From DATDIC01 sp963777625 (GTDB lineage Bacteria; Pseudomonadota; Alphaproteobacteria; Acetobacterales; Acetobacteraceae): a stretch of DNA of 56,618 nt. The notes beneath the pieces are model-generated. The model made no database searches and was not told where the DNA came from. It worked only from the letters and a program-made list of their open reading frames with translations. Every line of letters starts with the position of its first letter. Position 1 is the stretch's first letter. The stretch lies in contig CAVZRO010000030.1 in assembly GCA_963777625.1 (NCBI GenBank), positions 1-56,618 of the forward strand, in the 5' to 3' direction. Made by a program: the position numbers and the translations under genes. Shown one piece after another: positions 17,038-26,214 of the stretch.

Positions 17038-18842
17038 TATGCAACCGCTTCCAGCTCGTCGATAAATCCTGCAATCACATCAAGTCCCCTGGCCCAGAAT
17101 TTCGCATCCGATGCATCGAGTCCAAATGGCGCCAGCAACTCCTTGTGGCGCTTGCTGCCGCCGGCCTGCAGCAGATCGAGATATTTCGTCTGGAACCCAG
17201 GGTGGCCGGACTGGAACACCGCATACAGCGCATTCACCAGACAATCACCGAACGCGTAAGCATACACATAAAACGGCGTGTGGATGAAATGCGGCACATA
17301 CGACCAGAATACATCATACTCGGGGGTAAACTCGAACGCCGGTCCCAGGCTTTCAGTCTGTACGCGATGCCAGAGTTGGCCGATCCGCTCCGGCAGCAAC
17401 TCGCCGGTACGACGTTCGTCGTGCAACAGCTTCTCGAACTGGTAGAACGCCACCTGCCGAACCACCGTGTTCAGCATGTCCTCCACCTTCGCGGCCAGCA
17501 TGGTGCGGCGGCGGCGCGGGTTGCGTTCTGCGTCCAGCATTGCGCGGAACGTCAGCATTTCCCCGAACACGCTTGCCGTCTCCGCCAGTGTCAGCGGTGT
17601 CCCCGACAGCAGGTAACCCTGCGCGTGGCCGGCGAGCACCTGATGCACACCATGGCCGAGCTCGTGCGCAAGCGTCATCACGTCGCGGGTGCGGCCATGA
17701 TAGTTCAGCAACAAATAGGGGTGTACCGACGGAACGGTCGGATGCGCGAACGCACCGCCGGCCTTGCCGGGCCGCAACGTCGCATCGATCCAGGGGCGGT
17801 CGAAGAAGCGCTGTCCGATCTCCGCCAGATCGGGACTGAAGGCGCGATACGCGGACAGCACGCGGCGCCGGGCTTCGTCCCAACTGATCTGCTGGTCGTC
17901 ATCCTCTGGCAGCGGCGCGTTGCGGTCCCAGTGCATCAGCTTCGGAAGCCCAAGCCATTTCGCCTTCATCAGATAATAGCGATGCGCCAGCCGCGGATAG
18001 GCCGCTTGCACCGCGCTCACGAGCGCATCCACCACCTCGTCTTCCACCATGTTGGCGCGGTTGCGGGAGCTCTCCGGGCGCGGATAGCGGCGCCACGTGT
18101 CGATAATCTCCTTGTCCTTCGCCAAGGTGTTGGTGATCAGCGCGAACAGCTTGATATTACGGCCGAATACCTCCCCGATGGCGCGTCCCGCCGCCTCCCG
18201 CGCCGAGCGGTCGCGATCCGACAGCTTGTTCAGCGCGGCACTGACCGTGAGAGCTTCGCCGCCGACCGGGACCCGCAGGCCGGCAACTGTTTCGTCGAAC
18301 AGCCGGTTCCAGGCTGAATGGCCGGTCACCTCTTTTTCGTGCAGCAGCCGCTCCAGCTCATCCGAGAGTTGATGCGGACGGAACACGCGCAGATCGCGCA
18401 GCCACGGGCGCCAGCGGGCCAGCGACGGATCGCGCAGTCTTTGCTCCAGCGCGGGTTCGTCCATCCGGTTCAGCTCGAGCGTGAAGAAGATCAGATGGCT
18501 GCTGATCGCGGTGACGCGCTCGTTCACCGTCTGATAGAACTGGCCGATTGCGGACTCCGTCGAATCGCCCGAAAACAGCAATTGGGCGTACAACATCAGG
18601 CGCCCGAGCGTCTGCTCGATCTGCTCGTACTCCGCGATCGCTCCCGCCAGCTCGGCCCCCGGCAGTCCGCCGAGTTTGCCGGCAAATGTCGCCGAAAACC
18701 GCTTGGCGGATGCCTCCGCGGTCTCCAGGTCCCGGGTGACTTCCCGACTGTCCGGACCGGGATACAGGTCTGACAGATCCCAGGTCGGCAATCCCTTTTC
18801 CGCCGCCGTGGCGGCGGAAGCCTCTGCTGTAGCGAACGGCAT
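17037..18842 (-). CDS. pepF: M3 family oligoendopeptidase F
   Basis: Zinc metallopeptidase that degrades short peptides in the cytoplasm. The 601-residue product has the zinc motif TLAHELGHGVHQ (HExxH) about two thirds along, with the downstream glutamate in LTLAETASVFGEMLTFRA, and the C-terminal YVYAYAFGDCLVNALY region typical of PepF. It begins MPFATAEASAATAAEKGLP, followed by the family's TWDLSDLYPG. It heads a two-gene unit with the UbiB-like gene and is divergent from the acyl-CoA synthetase gene. Confidence 0.93.
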   Translation of the reverse strand: MPFATAEASAATAAEKGLPTWDLSDLYPGPDSREVTRDLETAEASAKRFSATFAGKLGGLPGAELAGAIAEYEQIEQTLGRLMLYAQLLFSGDSTESAIGQFYQTVNERVTAISSHLIFFTLELNRMDEPALEQRLRDPSLARWRPWLRDLRVFRPHQLSDELERLLHEKEVTGHSAWNRLFDETVAGLRVPVGGEALTVSAALNKLSDRDRSAREAAGRAIGEVFGRNIKLFALITNTLAKDKEIIDTWRRYPRPESSRNRANMVEDEVVDALVSAVQAAYPRLAHRYYLMKAKWLGLPKLMHWDRNAPLPEDDDQQISWDEARRRVLSAYRAFSPDLAEIGQRFFDRPWIDATLRPGKAGGAFAHPTVPSVHPYLLLNYHGRTRDVMTLAHELGHGVHQVLAGHAQGYLLSGTPLTLAETASVFGEMLTFRAMLDAERNPRRRRTMLAAKVEDMLNTVVRQVAFYQFEKLLHDERRTGELLPERIGQLWHRVQTESLGPAFEFTPEYDVFWSYVPHFIHTPFYVYAYAFGDCLVNALYAVFQSGHPGFQTKYLDLLQAGGSKRHKELLAPFGLDASDAKFWARGLDVIAGFIDELEAVA

Positions 18843-18931
18843 CGCCGGTACATCCTGCTTCTGCTATGTTATCCGCATGTAAGCCGGCCGGGACACGCAT
18901 CAACAGGCTGGCCGGATGCGTGGGAGAAGAC

Positions 18932-20656
18932 GTGCGGAGAGCCCAACAGACTTGGCCCGCCGGCCCCAACCTTCCGGCCATGATGTTCGACCGGGCGCGG
19001 CGGTGGCCCGACCGACCGATGCTGCGCACGTTCCGTAGTGATGGCTGGCACACCACCACCTGGGCGGAGTTTGCCCGCGCCGCCGCCTCGCTCGCCCGCA
19101 ATCTGCGCGCTGCGGGCCTGCGGTCCGGCGACCGGATCGTCATCGTGTCCGAGAACCGGCCCGAATACCCGGTTGCCGAAACCGCCCTTATGGCCATCGG
19201 CGCGGTACCGGTGCCGGCTTACGTCACCAACACGGTCGAGGATCACGCGCACGTCATCCGCGACTCCGGCTCGCGCGCCGCGATCGTGTCCACGCCGGCG
19301 TTGGCACAGCGTCTGCGGGACGCCGCCGGCGCCGACAGCCTCGATCTGCTGGTCGTCATGGAGGACATGCAGCCCGACGCCTCATCTAGGCTGCATCTGT
19401 TGCGATGGACCGATCTTGTGCGTGACAGCGCCTCGCCCGACGATATCGCCCGGGACGCTGGGCAGATCGCGCCGGATGCATTGGCCTGCCTGATTTATAC
19501 GTCGGGCACCGGCGGTGCGCCGAAAGGGGTCATGCTGACGCATCGCTCCATCCTGTCGAACTGCCGGGGCGCGTTCGAGCTGCTGCGCCCGCTGGCGCTT
19601 CGCGACGGGGTGTACCTCTCCTATCTGCCGACCGCGCACAGCTACGAGCACACGGTCGGCCTATTCTTCCTTCCCAGCATCGGCTGCGAGATCGTCTATG
19701 CGCGCGGCGTCGAACATCTTGCGGCCGATTTGCTCGCTGTGCGTCCGACGATCCTCACCGCGGTTCCCCGCGTGCTGGAGGTGATCCATGCCCGCGTGCT
19801 GGGTCAGGTAGCCCGTCAGACGGCATGGCGGCGGGCACTGTTCCAGCGCGCGGTGGCGATCGGATTGAAGCGGATCGACGGAAACAGGTTGAATGCCGTG
19901 GAAATGGCGCTCGACCCTCTGCTCGACCGGATGGTGCGCGCCAAGGTGCGCGCCCGGTTCGGCGGCAGATTGCTCGGCGTCATGTCCGGCGGAGCACGGC
20001 TGGAGCCGGATGTGGGGCGGTTTTTCCTGTCGCTCGGCGTGCCGGTGATGCAGGGTTACGGACAGACTGAAGCTGGCCCCGTCATCAGCGCCAATCCCCC
20101 GCAGGCAATCCGCATAGACACCGTCGGCCGCGCGCTGGATGGCGTGGAGATCCGGATTGCCGAGGATGGCGAGATCCTGGTCCGCGGTGATCTGGTGATG
20201 GCCGGCTACTGGGGCCGGCCGGATGATACCGCCGCCGCTATTCGCGACCACTGGCTGTGTACCGGCGACATCGGCGAGCTCGATCCTGACGGGTATTTGC
20301 GCATCACCGATCGCAAGAAGGACATCATCGTGCTGTCCGGGGGGGAGAACGTATCTCCCGCTCGCATCGAAGGGATGCTGACGGCCGAACCGGAGATCGC
20401 GCAGGCCGTGGTCGTCGGCGACGGGCGTGCCGCCCTCGGCGCACTTATCGTTGCGGCTGACGGATGCGATGAACCGGCGGTCGCGGTGGCGGTTTCCCGG
20501 GTCAACATGCGGCTGTCGGTGACGGAACGGTTGCGCCGACATGCGCTGGTTGGACCATTCACGATCGAGAACGGACTGCTGACGCCGTCGCAAAAAGTAC
20601 GCCGCCTCGCGGTCGTGCGGGCCAATGCCGATGTGGTCGAGAAATTGCACGCGTGA
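18932..20656 (+). CDS. AMP-dependent acyl-CoA synthetase / ligase
   Basis: Activates a fatty or other carboxylic acid to the acyl-adenylate and then the CoA thioester. Motifs are the phosphate-binding loop IYTSGTGGAPKGVMLTH, the A5-type GYGQTEAGPVIS, the hinge region CTGDIGELDPDGYLRITDRK, and the catalytic-lysine region NGLLTPSQKVRR at the end. I prefer the GTG at 18932, preceded by GGGAG at 18923-18927, over the ATG at 18866: the latter would leave only 23 bases to the divergent pepF start. The 575-residue length fits long-chain-type synthetases. The chain length of the substrate cannot be read. Confidence 0.87.
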   Translation: MRRAQQTWPAGPNLPAMMFDRARRWPDRPMLRTFRSDGWHTTTWAEFARAAASLARNLRAAGLRSGDRIVIVSENRPEYPVAETALMAIGAVPVPAYVTNTVEDHAHVIRDSGSRAAIVSTPALAQRLRDAAGADSLDLLVVMEDMQPDASSRLHLLRWTDLVRDSASPDDIARDAGQIAPDALACLIYTSGTGGAPKGVMLTHRSILSNCRGAFELLRPLALRDGVYLSYLPTAHSYEHTVGLFFLPSIGCEIVYARGVEHLAADLLAVRPTILTAVPRVLEVIHARVLGQVARQTAWRRALFQRAVAIGLKRIDGNRLNAVEMALDPLLDRMVRAKVRARFGGRLLGVMSGGARLEPDVGRFFLSLGVPVMQGYGQTEAGPVISANPPQAIRIDTVGRALDGVEIRIAEDGEILVRGDLVMAGYWGRPDDTAAAIRDHWLCTGDIGELDPDGYLRITDRKKDIIVLSGGENVSPARIEGMLTAEPEIAQAVVVGDGRAALGALIVAADGCDEPAVAVAVSRVNMRLSVTERLRRHALVGPFTIENGLLTPSQKVRRLAVVRANADVVEKLHA

Positions 20657-20712
20657 GCTGATATTGCATGCATGAGCTGATCCAGACATGCTGACCTGCA
20701 CGGGAGCTTTCG

Positions 20713-22983
20713 ATGGATAATGATTTCCGCCGCGCCGCTCTGGATTATCACCGGCTGCCGCGGCCGGGAAAGCTGGCGATCGAGCCGACCAAGCGCATGG
20801 CCACGCAACGCGACCTGGCGCTGGCGTATTCGCCGGGCGTGGCGGCGGCATGCGAGGCGATCAAGGCGGATCCGGACAGCGCTCGCGAATACACGGCGCG
20901 CGGCAATCTTGTGGCAGTGATTTCCAACGGAACCGCCGTGCTGGGACTCGGCAACATTGGCGCGCTGGCCGGCAAGCCGGTGATGGAGGGCAAGGCGGTC
21001 CTGTTCAAAAAGTTTGCCGGCATCGACGTGTTCGACATCGAGGTGGATCAGCCCGACCCCGACCGGTTCTGCGACGTTGTGGCGGCGCTGGAACCCACTT
21101 TTGGCGCGATAAACCTGGAAGACATCAAGGCGCCGGAGTGCTTCGCGATCGAGGCCGAGTTGCGGCGGCGCATGTGCATCCCGGTATTCCATGACGACCA
21201 GCACGGCACCGCGATCACGGTGGCCGCCGCGATCCGCAATGGGCTGCTTCTGCAGGGCAAGCGGCTGGAGGAGGTGACCCTGGTCACCTCTGGCGCGGGC
21301 GCGGCGGCGCTGGCCTGCGTCGATCTGCTGGTTTCGATGGGGCTGCGACCTGACAACGTCACGCTGACCGACATTCAGGGCGTGGTGCGCGGCGACCGGC
21401 CGGGCATGCTGCCCAACATGGCGCGTTATGCGCGCCAAACCAGCGCGCGGACGCTGGAGGACGCGTTGCCGGGTGTGGATATTTTTCTCGGCCTGTCCGC
21501 CCCTGGGGTGCTGCGTCCGGAGTGGCTGGACCGACTGGCGGACAAGCCGCTGATCCTGGCGCTGGCCAATCCCGACCCCGAGATATCCCCGGATGATGCC
21601 CGTGAAGCGCGGCCCGACGCGATCATCGCGACCGGGCGCAGCGATACGCCCAACCAGGTCAACAACGTGCTTTGCTTCCCGTTCATCTTCCGCGGCGCCT
21701 TGGATGTTTCAGCAACAACCATCAACGAAGCAATGAAGATCGCGGCGGTGGAGGCGATTGCCGGCCTGGCGCGGATGGAAGCGAGCGAGGTCGTGGCGGC
21801 GGCCTATGGCGGCGCGGCGCCGGTGTTCGGGCCGGATTACATCATCCCGAAACCGTTCGACCCGCGACTGATCCTGGAGGTCGCGCCAGCGGTTGCCCGT
21901 GCGGCGATGGAATCCGGCGTGGCCCGCCGTCCGATCGTGGATTTCGCTGCCTACAAGCGAGAGCTGGAACGGTTCGTGTTCCGCTCGGGTCAGCTCATGC
22001 GCCCGGTGTTCGAGGCGGCGCGACAGTTTCCGCGGCGCATCGTCTACGCCGAAGGCGAGGACGAGCGGGTGTTGCGCGCCGTGCAGACAATCGTGGATGA
22101 CGGGATCGCGCAGCCGATCCTGCTCGGCCGGCGCGCGATCATCGCCCAGAAGGTGCGGGCGATGGGGCTGCGCATGGACCTGACCGACGGCGCCACGGTG
22201 CTCGATCCGGCCGAGGACACCGACACATTTGGTCCGCTGCTGGCGGACTATCAGCGACTGGCAGGGCGGCGCGGCATTCCGCTGGAGATCGCCAGCCGGT
22301 TGCTGCGTACGCGTGGCGCGGTGGCCGCGGCGATGCTGCTGCACGCCGGCCTGGCCGATGCCGCGATCTGCGGGGGAGCCGGAAGCTGGTGGCCGCAAGT
22401 GCGCTACGTGTTGCCGATCATCCCACGCCGCGCTGGCGTGACGCGGGTCTATGCACTCGGCTGCCTGATCCTGCCGAGCGGCACGCTGTTCATCTGCGAC
22501 ACGCAGATGGTGGTGGACCCGACCGCCGAGCAGGTAGCAGAGATGGCGTTGCTGGCCGCCGAGGCCGTGCAGGATTTCGGCATCGCGCCGAAGGTCGCGC
22601 TGCTGTCGCACTCCGATTTCGGCGGCAGTGATTCGGATTCGGCACGCAAGATGCGCCGTGCGCTAGGGTTGCTGCGTGAGCAGGCGCCAGCACTGGAGCT
22701 GGACGGAGAGATGAACGGCGAGTCCGCACTGGTGGAAGCGATCCGCAACCGCGCCATTCCAGACAGCCGGCTGACCGGTTCCGCCAACCTGCTGGTGATG
22801 CCCAACCTGGATGCGGCAAACATCGCATTCACACTGCTGAAGGCGGCGGTCGACGCGTTGCCCGTCGGGCCGATCCTGCTGGGCATGTCGAAGCCGATCC
22901 ACGTGCTGGTGAGCAGCGTGACGGCGCGCGGGATCGTCAACCTGAGCGCCTTCGCTGGATGCGCGGTCAAACCGGTTGGATAA
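20713..22983 (+). CDS. maeB: NADP-dependent malic enzyme with phosphotransacetylase-like C-terminal domain
   Basis: Decarboxylates malate to pyruvate with reduction of NADP, linking the TCA cycle to NADPH supply. The 756-residue product has the malic N-terminal domain (LALAYSPGVAAACEAI, LGNIGALAGKPVMEGKAVL, IPVFHDDQHGTAI), the NAD(P)-binding domain (VTSGAGAAALACVDLL, ALANPDPEISPDDA) and a C-terminal phosphotransacetylase-like domain from about residue 430, which in MaeB binds acetyl-CoA as an allosteric signal. GGGAG ten bases before the ATG fits as the ribosome site. The gene at 22987 follows after three bases. Confidence 0.95.
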   Translation: MDNDFRRAALDYHRLPRPGKLAIEPTKRMATQRDLALAYSPGVAAACEAIKADPDSAREYTARGNLVAVISNGTAVLGLGNIGALAGKPVMEGKAVLFKKFAGIDVFDIEVDQPDPDRFCDVVAALEPTFGAINLEDIKAPECFAIEAELRRRMCIPVFHDDQHGTAITVAAAIRNGLLLQGKRLEEVTLVTSGAGAAALACVDLLVSMGLRPDNVTLTDIQGVVRGDRPGMLPNMARYARQTSARTLEDALPGVDIFLGLSAPGVLRPEWLDRLADKPLILALANPDPEISPDDAREARPDAIIATGRSDTPNQVNNVLCFPFIFRGALDVSATTINEAMKIAAVEAIAGLARMEASEVVAAAYGGAAPVFGPDYIIPKPFDPRLILEVAPAVARAAMESGVARRPIVDFAAYKRELERFVFRSGQLMRPVFEAARQFPRRIVYAEGEDERVLRAVQTIVDDGIAQPILLGRRAIIAQKVRAMGLRMDLTDGATVLDPAEDTDTFGPLLADYQRLAGRRGIPLEIASRLLRTRGAVAAAMLLHAGLADAAICGGAGSWWPQVRYVLPIIPRRAGVTRVYALGCLILPSGTLFICDTQMVVDPTAEQVAEMALLAAEAVQDFGIAPKVALLSHSDFGGSDSDSARKMRRALGLLREQAPALELDGEMNGESALVEAIRNRAIPDSRLTGSANLLVMPNLDAANIAFTLLKAAVDALPVGPILLGMSKPIHVLVSSVTARGIVNLSAFAGCAVKPVG

Positions 22984-22986
22984 GCA

Positions 22987-23397
22987 ATGCCCAAGACGCG
23001 ATACAAAGTGTGGGCGCCGCGGCCGCCGCGGCCGGCTCCTGTCAATGAAGCGGAGAAGCGGGGGATCGTCACGGCGTGCGACGCTTTCGTCCGAGACGTC
23101 CTAAAGCCGCGCTTTCTACCCGAGATCAGTCCCACCGAATGGAACTATATGATCGACATCCGGGGCACCTGGGCCGGCGGACGGTATCGCTTCCTGCGCC
23201 GCTACCGGTCGGGCATGTCGCACAATCACGGCGAGGAGTTCGATGCGCCGTTCGCTCGCATCGACCATATGGGACCTGATCGATACGATATTTATTGGAT
23301 GCGGCATATCGGGCAATGGTGGCGACTCCATGTCGGCGTGACGCTCGCCGAGGCCTTTCACATCCTGACAACGGATCCAATGCTGTACCCGAACTGA
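22987..23397 (+). CDS. Conserved hypothetical protein
   Basis: The 136-residue product begins MPKTRYKVWAPRPPRP and carries a conserved-looking core (ISPTEWNYMIDIRGTW, RYRFLRRYRSG, DHMGPDRYDIYWMRH, WWRLHVGVTLAEAFH) rich in aromatic and basic residues. It follows maeB with a three-base gap and is probably co-transcribed. I do not recognise the family. The segment 23398-23540 after it has no gene I can support. Confidence 0.65.
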   Translation: MPKTRYKVWAPRPPRPAPVNEAEKRGIVTACDAFVRDVLKPRFLPEISPTEWNYMIDIRGTWAGGRYRFLRRYRSGMSHNHGEEFDAPFARIDHMGPDRYDIYWMRHIGQWWRLHVGVTLAEAFHILTTDPMLYPN

Positions 23398-23540
23398 GCG
23401 CACCGACCGCCAACACCCCGCCGGCGTTGCTCCCGCCCGGGCGTTCCGGAACAATGCGCGCGGTCTCCAGGAGACGAAATCATGCACCAGATCGCCAGCG
23501 CCTACGGCCCGTCACACGCCGCTCACCGGCGGCCATCGCC

Positions 23541-24524
23541 ATGATTTCAATCGCCGTGCTCGGCGCCGGGCGGATCGGGCAGATCCACGCCCACAACGTT
23601 GCCGCAAACAAGCGGGCACGACTGGCGGGCGTGGTGGATGTGGACCGCGCGGCCGCGGAACGCCTCGCCGCCTCGTGCGGCGCGGCGGCGATCGAGCTGG
23701 ACACAGCCTTCTCCGCCGATGCGGTGATGGTCTGCACGCCCACGCCCACCCACGCCGACCTGATCGAACGCACCGCCGCCGCCGGCAAGCCGGTATTCTG
23801 CGAAAAACCTGTCGATCTCAGTGCCGCCCGCGTGCGCGCGTGCCTGGATGTGGTCGCCCGCACCGGCATCAAGCTGATGGTGGGCTTCAACCGCCGCTTC
23901 GACCCGAGCTTCCGCACCCTGCACGACCGGCTGCGGGCCGGTGAGATCGGGCGGCTGGAACTGCTCACGATCACCAGCCGCGATCCGGCGCCGCCGCCGC
24001 TCTCCTACGTCGCCAGCTCCGGCGGGCTGTTCCGCGACATGATGATCCACGACCTGGACATGGCGCGCCACCTGCTGAATGAGGAGCCGATCGAGGTTTA
24101 TGCCGCCGCCTCGGTGCTGGTCGATCCCGCCATCGGCACGGCGGGGGACGTAGACACCGCCGTGGTCGTGCTGCGCACCACCAGTGGGGCGCTGGCGCAA
24201 ATCTCCAATTCCCGCCGCGCCGCGTATGGATATGACCAGCGCATCGAGGCGCATGGCGCGGCCGGCATGCTGCGGGCCGGCAACATGACCGCGACCACGC
24301 TGGAGCATGCCGGTGCCGGTGGCTTCACCACGGATCCGGCCATGCCATTCTTCCTGGAACGCTACGCGGCGGCGTACCGGGCGGAACTGGACGCATTCCT
24401 GGATGCGATCGAGGGCAAGACGGCGGCGTCTCCGACCGGAGCCGACGGCCTGGCCTCTTTGCTGCTGGCCGATGCCGCCGCCGAATCCGTGCGCCGGGGA
24501 CAGCCGGTCCGGCTCGGCTCATAG
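23541..24524 (+). CDS. iolG: Gfo/Idh/MocA oxidoreductase, probable inositol 2-dehydrogenase
   Basis: NAD-dependent dehydrogenase of sugars or polyols; the sequence resembles inositol 2-dehydrogenase, which makes scyllo-inosose. The 327-residue product starts MISIAVLGAGRIGQIHAHN (Rossmann GxGxxG), then CTPTPTHADLI, the catalytic-type EKPVDL, GFNRRFDPSF and DMMIHDLDMARHLL (the D-x3-H pair of the family). ATG 23541 puts the Rossmann motif at the N-terminus; the longer frame upstream is not protein-like. No other inositol genes are visible nearby, so the substrate is inferred. It ends six bases into the convergent ubiA gene. Confidence 0.82.
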   Translation: MISIAVLGAGRIGQIHAHNVAANKRARLAGVVDVDRAAAERLAASCGAAAIELDTAFSADAVMVCTPTPTHADLIERTAAAGKPVFCEKPVDLSAARVRACLDVVARTGIKLMVGFNRRFDPSFRTLHDRLRAGEIGRLELLTITSRDPAPPPLSYVASSGGLFRDMMIHDLDMARHLLNEEPIEVYAAASVLVDPAIGTAGDVDTAVVVLRTTSGALAQISNSRRAAYGYDQRIEAHGAAGMLRAGNMTATTLEHAGAGGFTTDPAMPFFLERYAAAYRAELDAFLDAIEGKTAASPTGADGLASLLLADAAAESVRRGQPVRLGS

Positions 24525-25418
24525 CCATCCTGCCAAAAGCGCCGCCGCGACCGCCAGACCCACCTCCCGGTTAGCACGGAACAAGCGCAGGCACCCGGCC
24601 GGATCGTCGATGTCCAGCACGTGGACCTGGCGGAACAGCAGGACTGCGGGAAGGATGAGCACCGGATAGAACCATCCCCCGAGGCCGGCCAGCCAACCGG
24701 CCAAGGCCAGCGCTGCGACCGCGGCGCCATAGCAGGCGGCAAGAAACGGGCGGGTGCTTTCGCCAAACAGGCGGGCGGTGGACTTCACGCCGGCCAGTGC
24801 GTCGTCTTCGCGGTCCTGATGGGCATAGATCGTGTCGAATCCTAGATCCCACAGGATGGCGGCGGCATAGATGGCACCCCAGGCGGCGTCGATCCGCCCC
24901 GCCGCGGCGGCGTAACCAAGGGGCGCGCCGAAGCCGAAGGTGAACCCCATGACGAGTTGCGGCCACCAGGTGACCCGCTTGGCCAACGGATACACCGCAA
25001 CCAGCAGCAGCGACGCGACCCCTAGCACCTGCGCCAGCCGGTCGAGTTGCAACAGGATCGCCAGCCCAGCCACCAGCAGGACAGCCAGGAATACCAGCGC
25101 CTGCCAAGGACGCAGCGCACCGGAGGCGAGCGGCCGTCCGGCGGTGCGTGCCACCTTGCGGTCGATGTCGCGGTCCCACAGATCGTTCACCACGCAGCCG
25201 GCCGCGCGCATCACCACCGCCCCGATGGCGAACAGCAGCACCAGCCAGGCCGTCCGGACCGCCGGCGCTCGGGCCAGGAGAATCCCCCACAAGCCGGGCA
25301 GAAACAGCAGCCAGGCGCCGATCGGGCGATCGAGCCGCGCCAGCAGCAGATAGGGACGCCAGGCGTGCGGCAGGCGGGCAACCCAGCCGGTTGCGACGAT
25401 GTCGGTGTGCGAAGCCAT
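24519..25418 (-). CDS. ubiA: 4-hydroxybenzoate octaprenyltransferase
   Basis: Integral membrane prenyltransferase that attaches the polyprenyl tail to 4-hydroxybenzoate in ubiquinone synthesis. The 299-residue product is strongly hydrophobic with about eight helices and has the two Asp-rich motifs of the family: NDLWDRDIDRKVART (first) and DTIYAHQDREDD (second), which bind magnesium-diphosphate. It is divergent from rsmE with 36 bases between the starts and convergent with the iolG-like gene. Confidence 0.94.
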   Translation of the reverse strand: MASHTDIVATGWVARLPHAWRPYLLLARLDRPIGAWLLFLPGLWGILLARAPAVRTAWLVLLFAIGAVVMRAAGCVVNDLWDRDIDRKVARTAGRPLASGALRPWQALVFLAVLLVAGLAILLQLDRLAQVLGVASLLLVAVYPLAKRVTWWPQLVMGFTFGFGAPLGYAAAAGRIDAAWGAIYAAAILWDLGFDTIYAHQDREDDALAGVKSTARLFGESTRPFLAACYGAAVAALALAGWLAGLGGWFYPVLILPAVLLFRQVHVLDIDDPAGCLRLFRANREVGLAVAAALLAGWL

Positions 25419-25454
25419 TCCGGCTAGTTTGCCGCTGGGCTGATCGGGGTCAAC

Positions 25455-26177
25455 ATGTCATCTCTCCGGCTGTTCGTCCCGGCTCCACTCGCCGAAGGCA
25501 TTCGGGTGCCAGCCAGTGCGGGGCAGGCGCATTACCTGCGGACCGTGATGCGGCGCGGGATTGGTGAACGGGTATTACTGTTCAATGGCGCGGACGGCGA
25601 ATGGCTGGCGGAGCTTGTGGAGCTGGCACGGGATCACGCGATCTTCGTGGCCAGGGAGCGCCTTCGCCAGCAGGAGGTGGAGCCGGACCTTTGGCTCGCT
25701 TTCGGCCTTCTGAAGCGGGACGCCACCGACCTTGTCGTGCAGAAGGCCACGGAGCTGGGTGCCTCGGTCATTATCCCGGTGCTGACCGAGCGGACTGTGG
25801 CGACGCGGGTCAATCCCGAGCGCCTGCTGGCGATCGCAACGGAAGCTGCCGAGCAGAGCGAGCGGCTGAGTGTCCCTGTCCTGCGCAATCCGCAGCCGTT
25901 GACGACCCTGCTGACCTCCTGGCCAGTCGGGCGAACGCTGATTGCGGCGGTGGAACGCCGGCACGCGCCTTCCGTGCCGGCGGGACACGGGCCGGCGTGC
26001 CTGCTGGTCGGCCCGGAAGGGGGTTTTGCTCCGACGGAGCTTGAAACTGTGCTGTCGCAGCCTTTTGTCTCGGCGGCTTCGCTGGGACCACGCATCCTGC
26101 GTGCCGAAACCGCTTGCATCGTGGGCCTGGGGTTCCTGAGCGGGGTGGGGCAGTTGCAGGCCCCAGCCGGGGACTGA
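25455..26177 (+). CDS. rsmE: 16S rRNA (uracil-1498-N3)-methyltransferase
   Basis: SPOUT-class methyltransferase that modifies 16S rRNA. The 240-residue product has the N-terminal PUA-like region (HYLRTVMRRGIGERVLLFNG), QKATELGASVIIPVLTERT in the centre, and the knot motifs LLVGPEGGFAPTELE and LGPRILRAETAC near the end, which form the S-adenosylmethionine site. Length is normal. It precedes gshA by 37 bases on the same strand. Confidence 0.94.
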   Translation: MSSLRLFVPAPLAEGIRVPASAGQAHYLRTVMRRGIGERVLLFNGADGEWLAELVELARDHAIFVARERLRQQEVEPDLWLAFGLLKRDATDLVVQKATELGASVIIPVLTERTVATRVNPERLLAIATEAAEQSERLSVPVLRNPQPLTTLLTSWPVGRTLIAAVERRHAPSVPAGHGPACLLVGPEGGFAPTELETVLSQPFVSAASLGPRILRAETACIVGLGFLSGVGQLQAPAGD

Positions 26178-26214
26178 TACTGCCATTCGACAAAACCCGA
26201 ACGCCCGGAGCGAT

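Noticed and set aside
19661..21438. Long minus-strand frames opposite the acyl-CoA synthetase and malic enzyme genes
   Set aside because: These are shadow frames typical of high-GC DNA; both sense genes have full motif sets.
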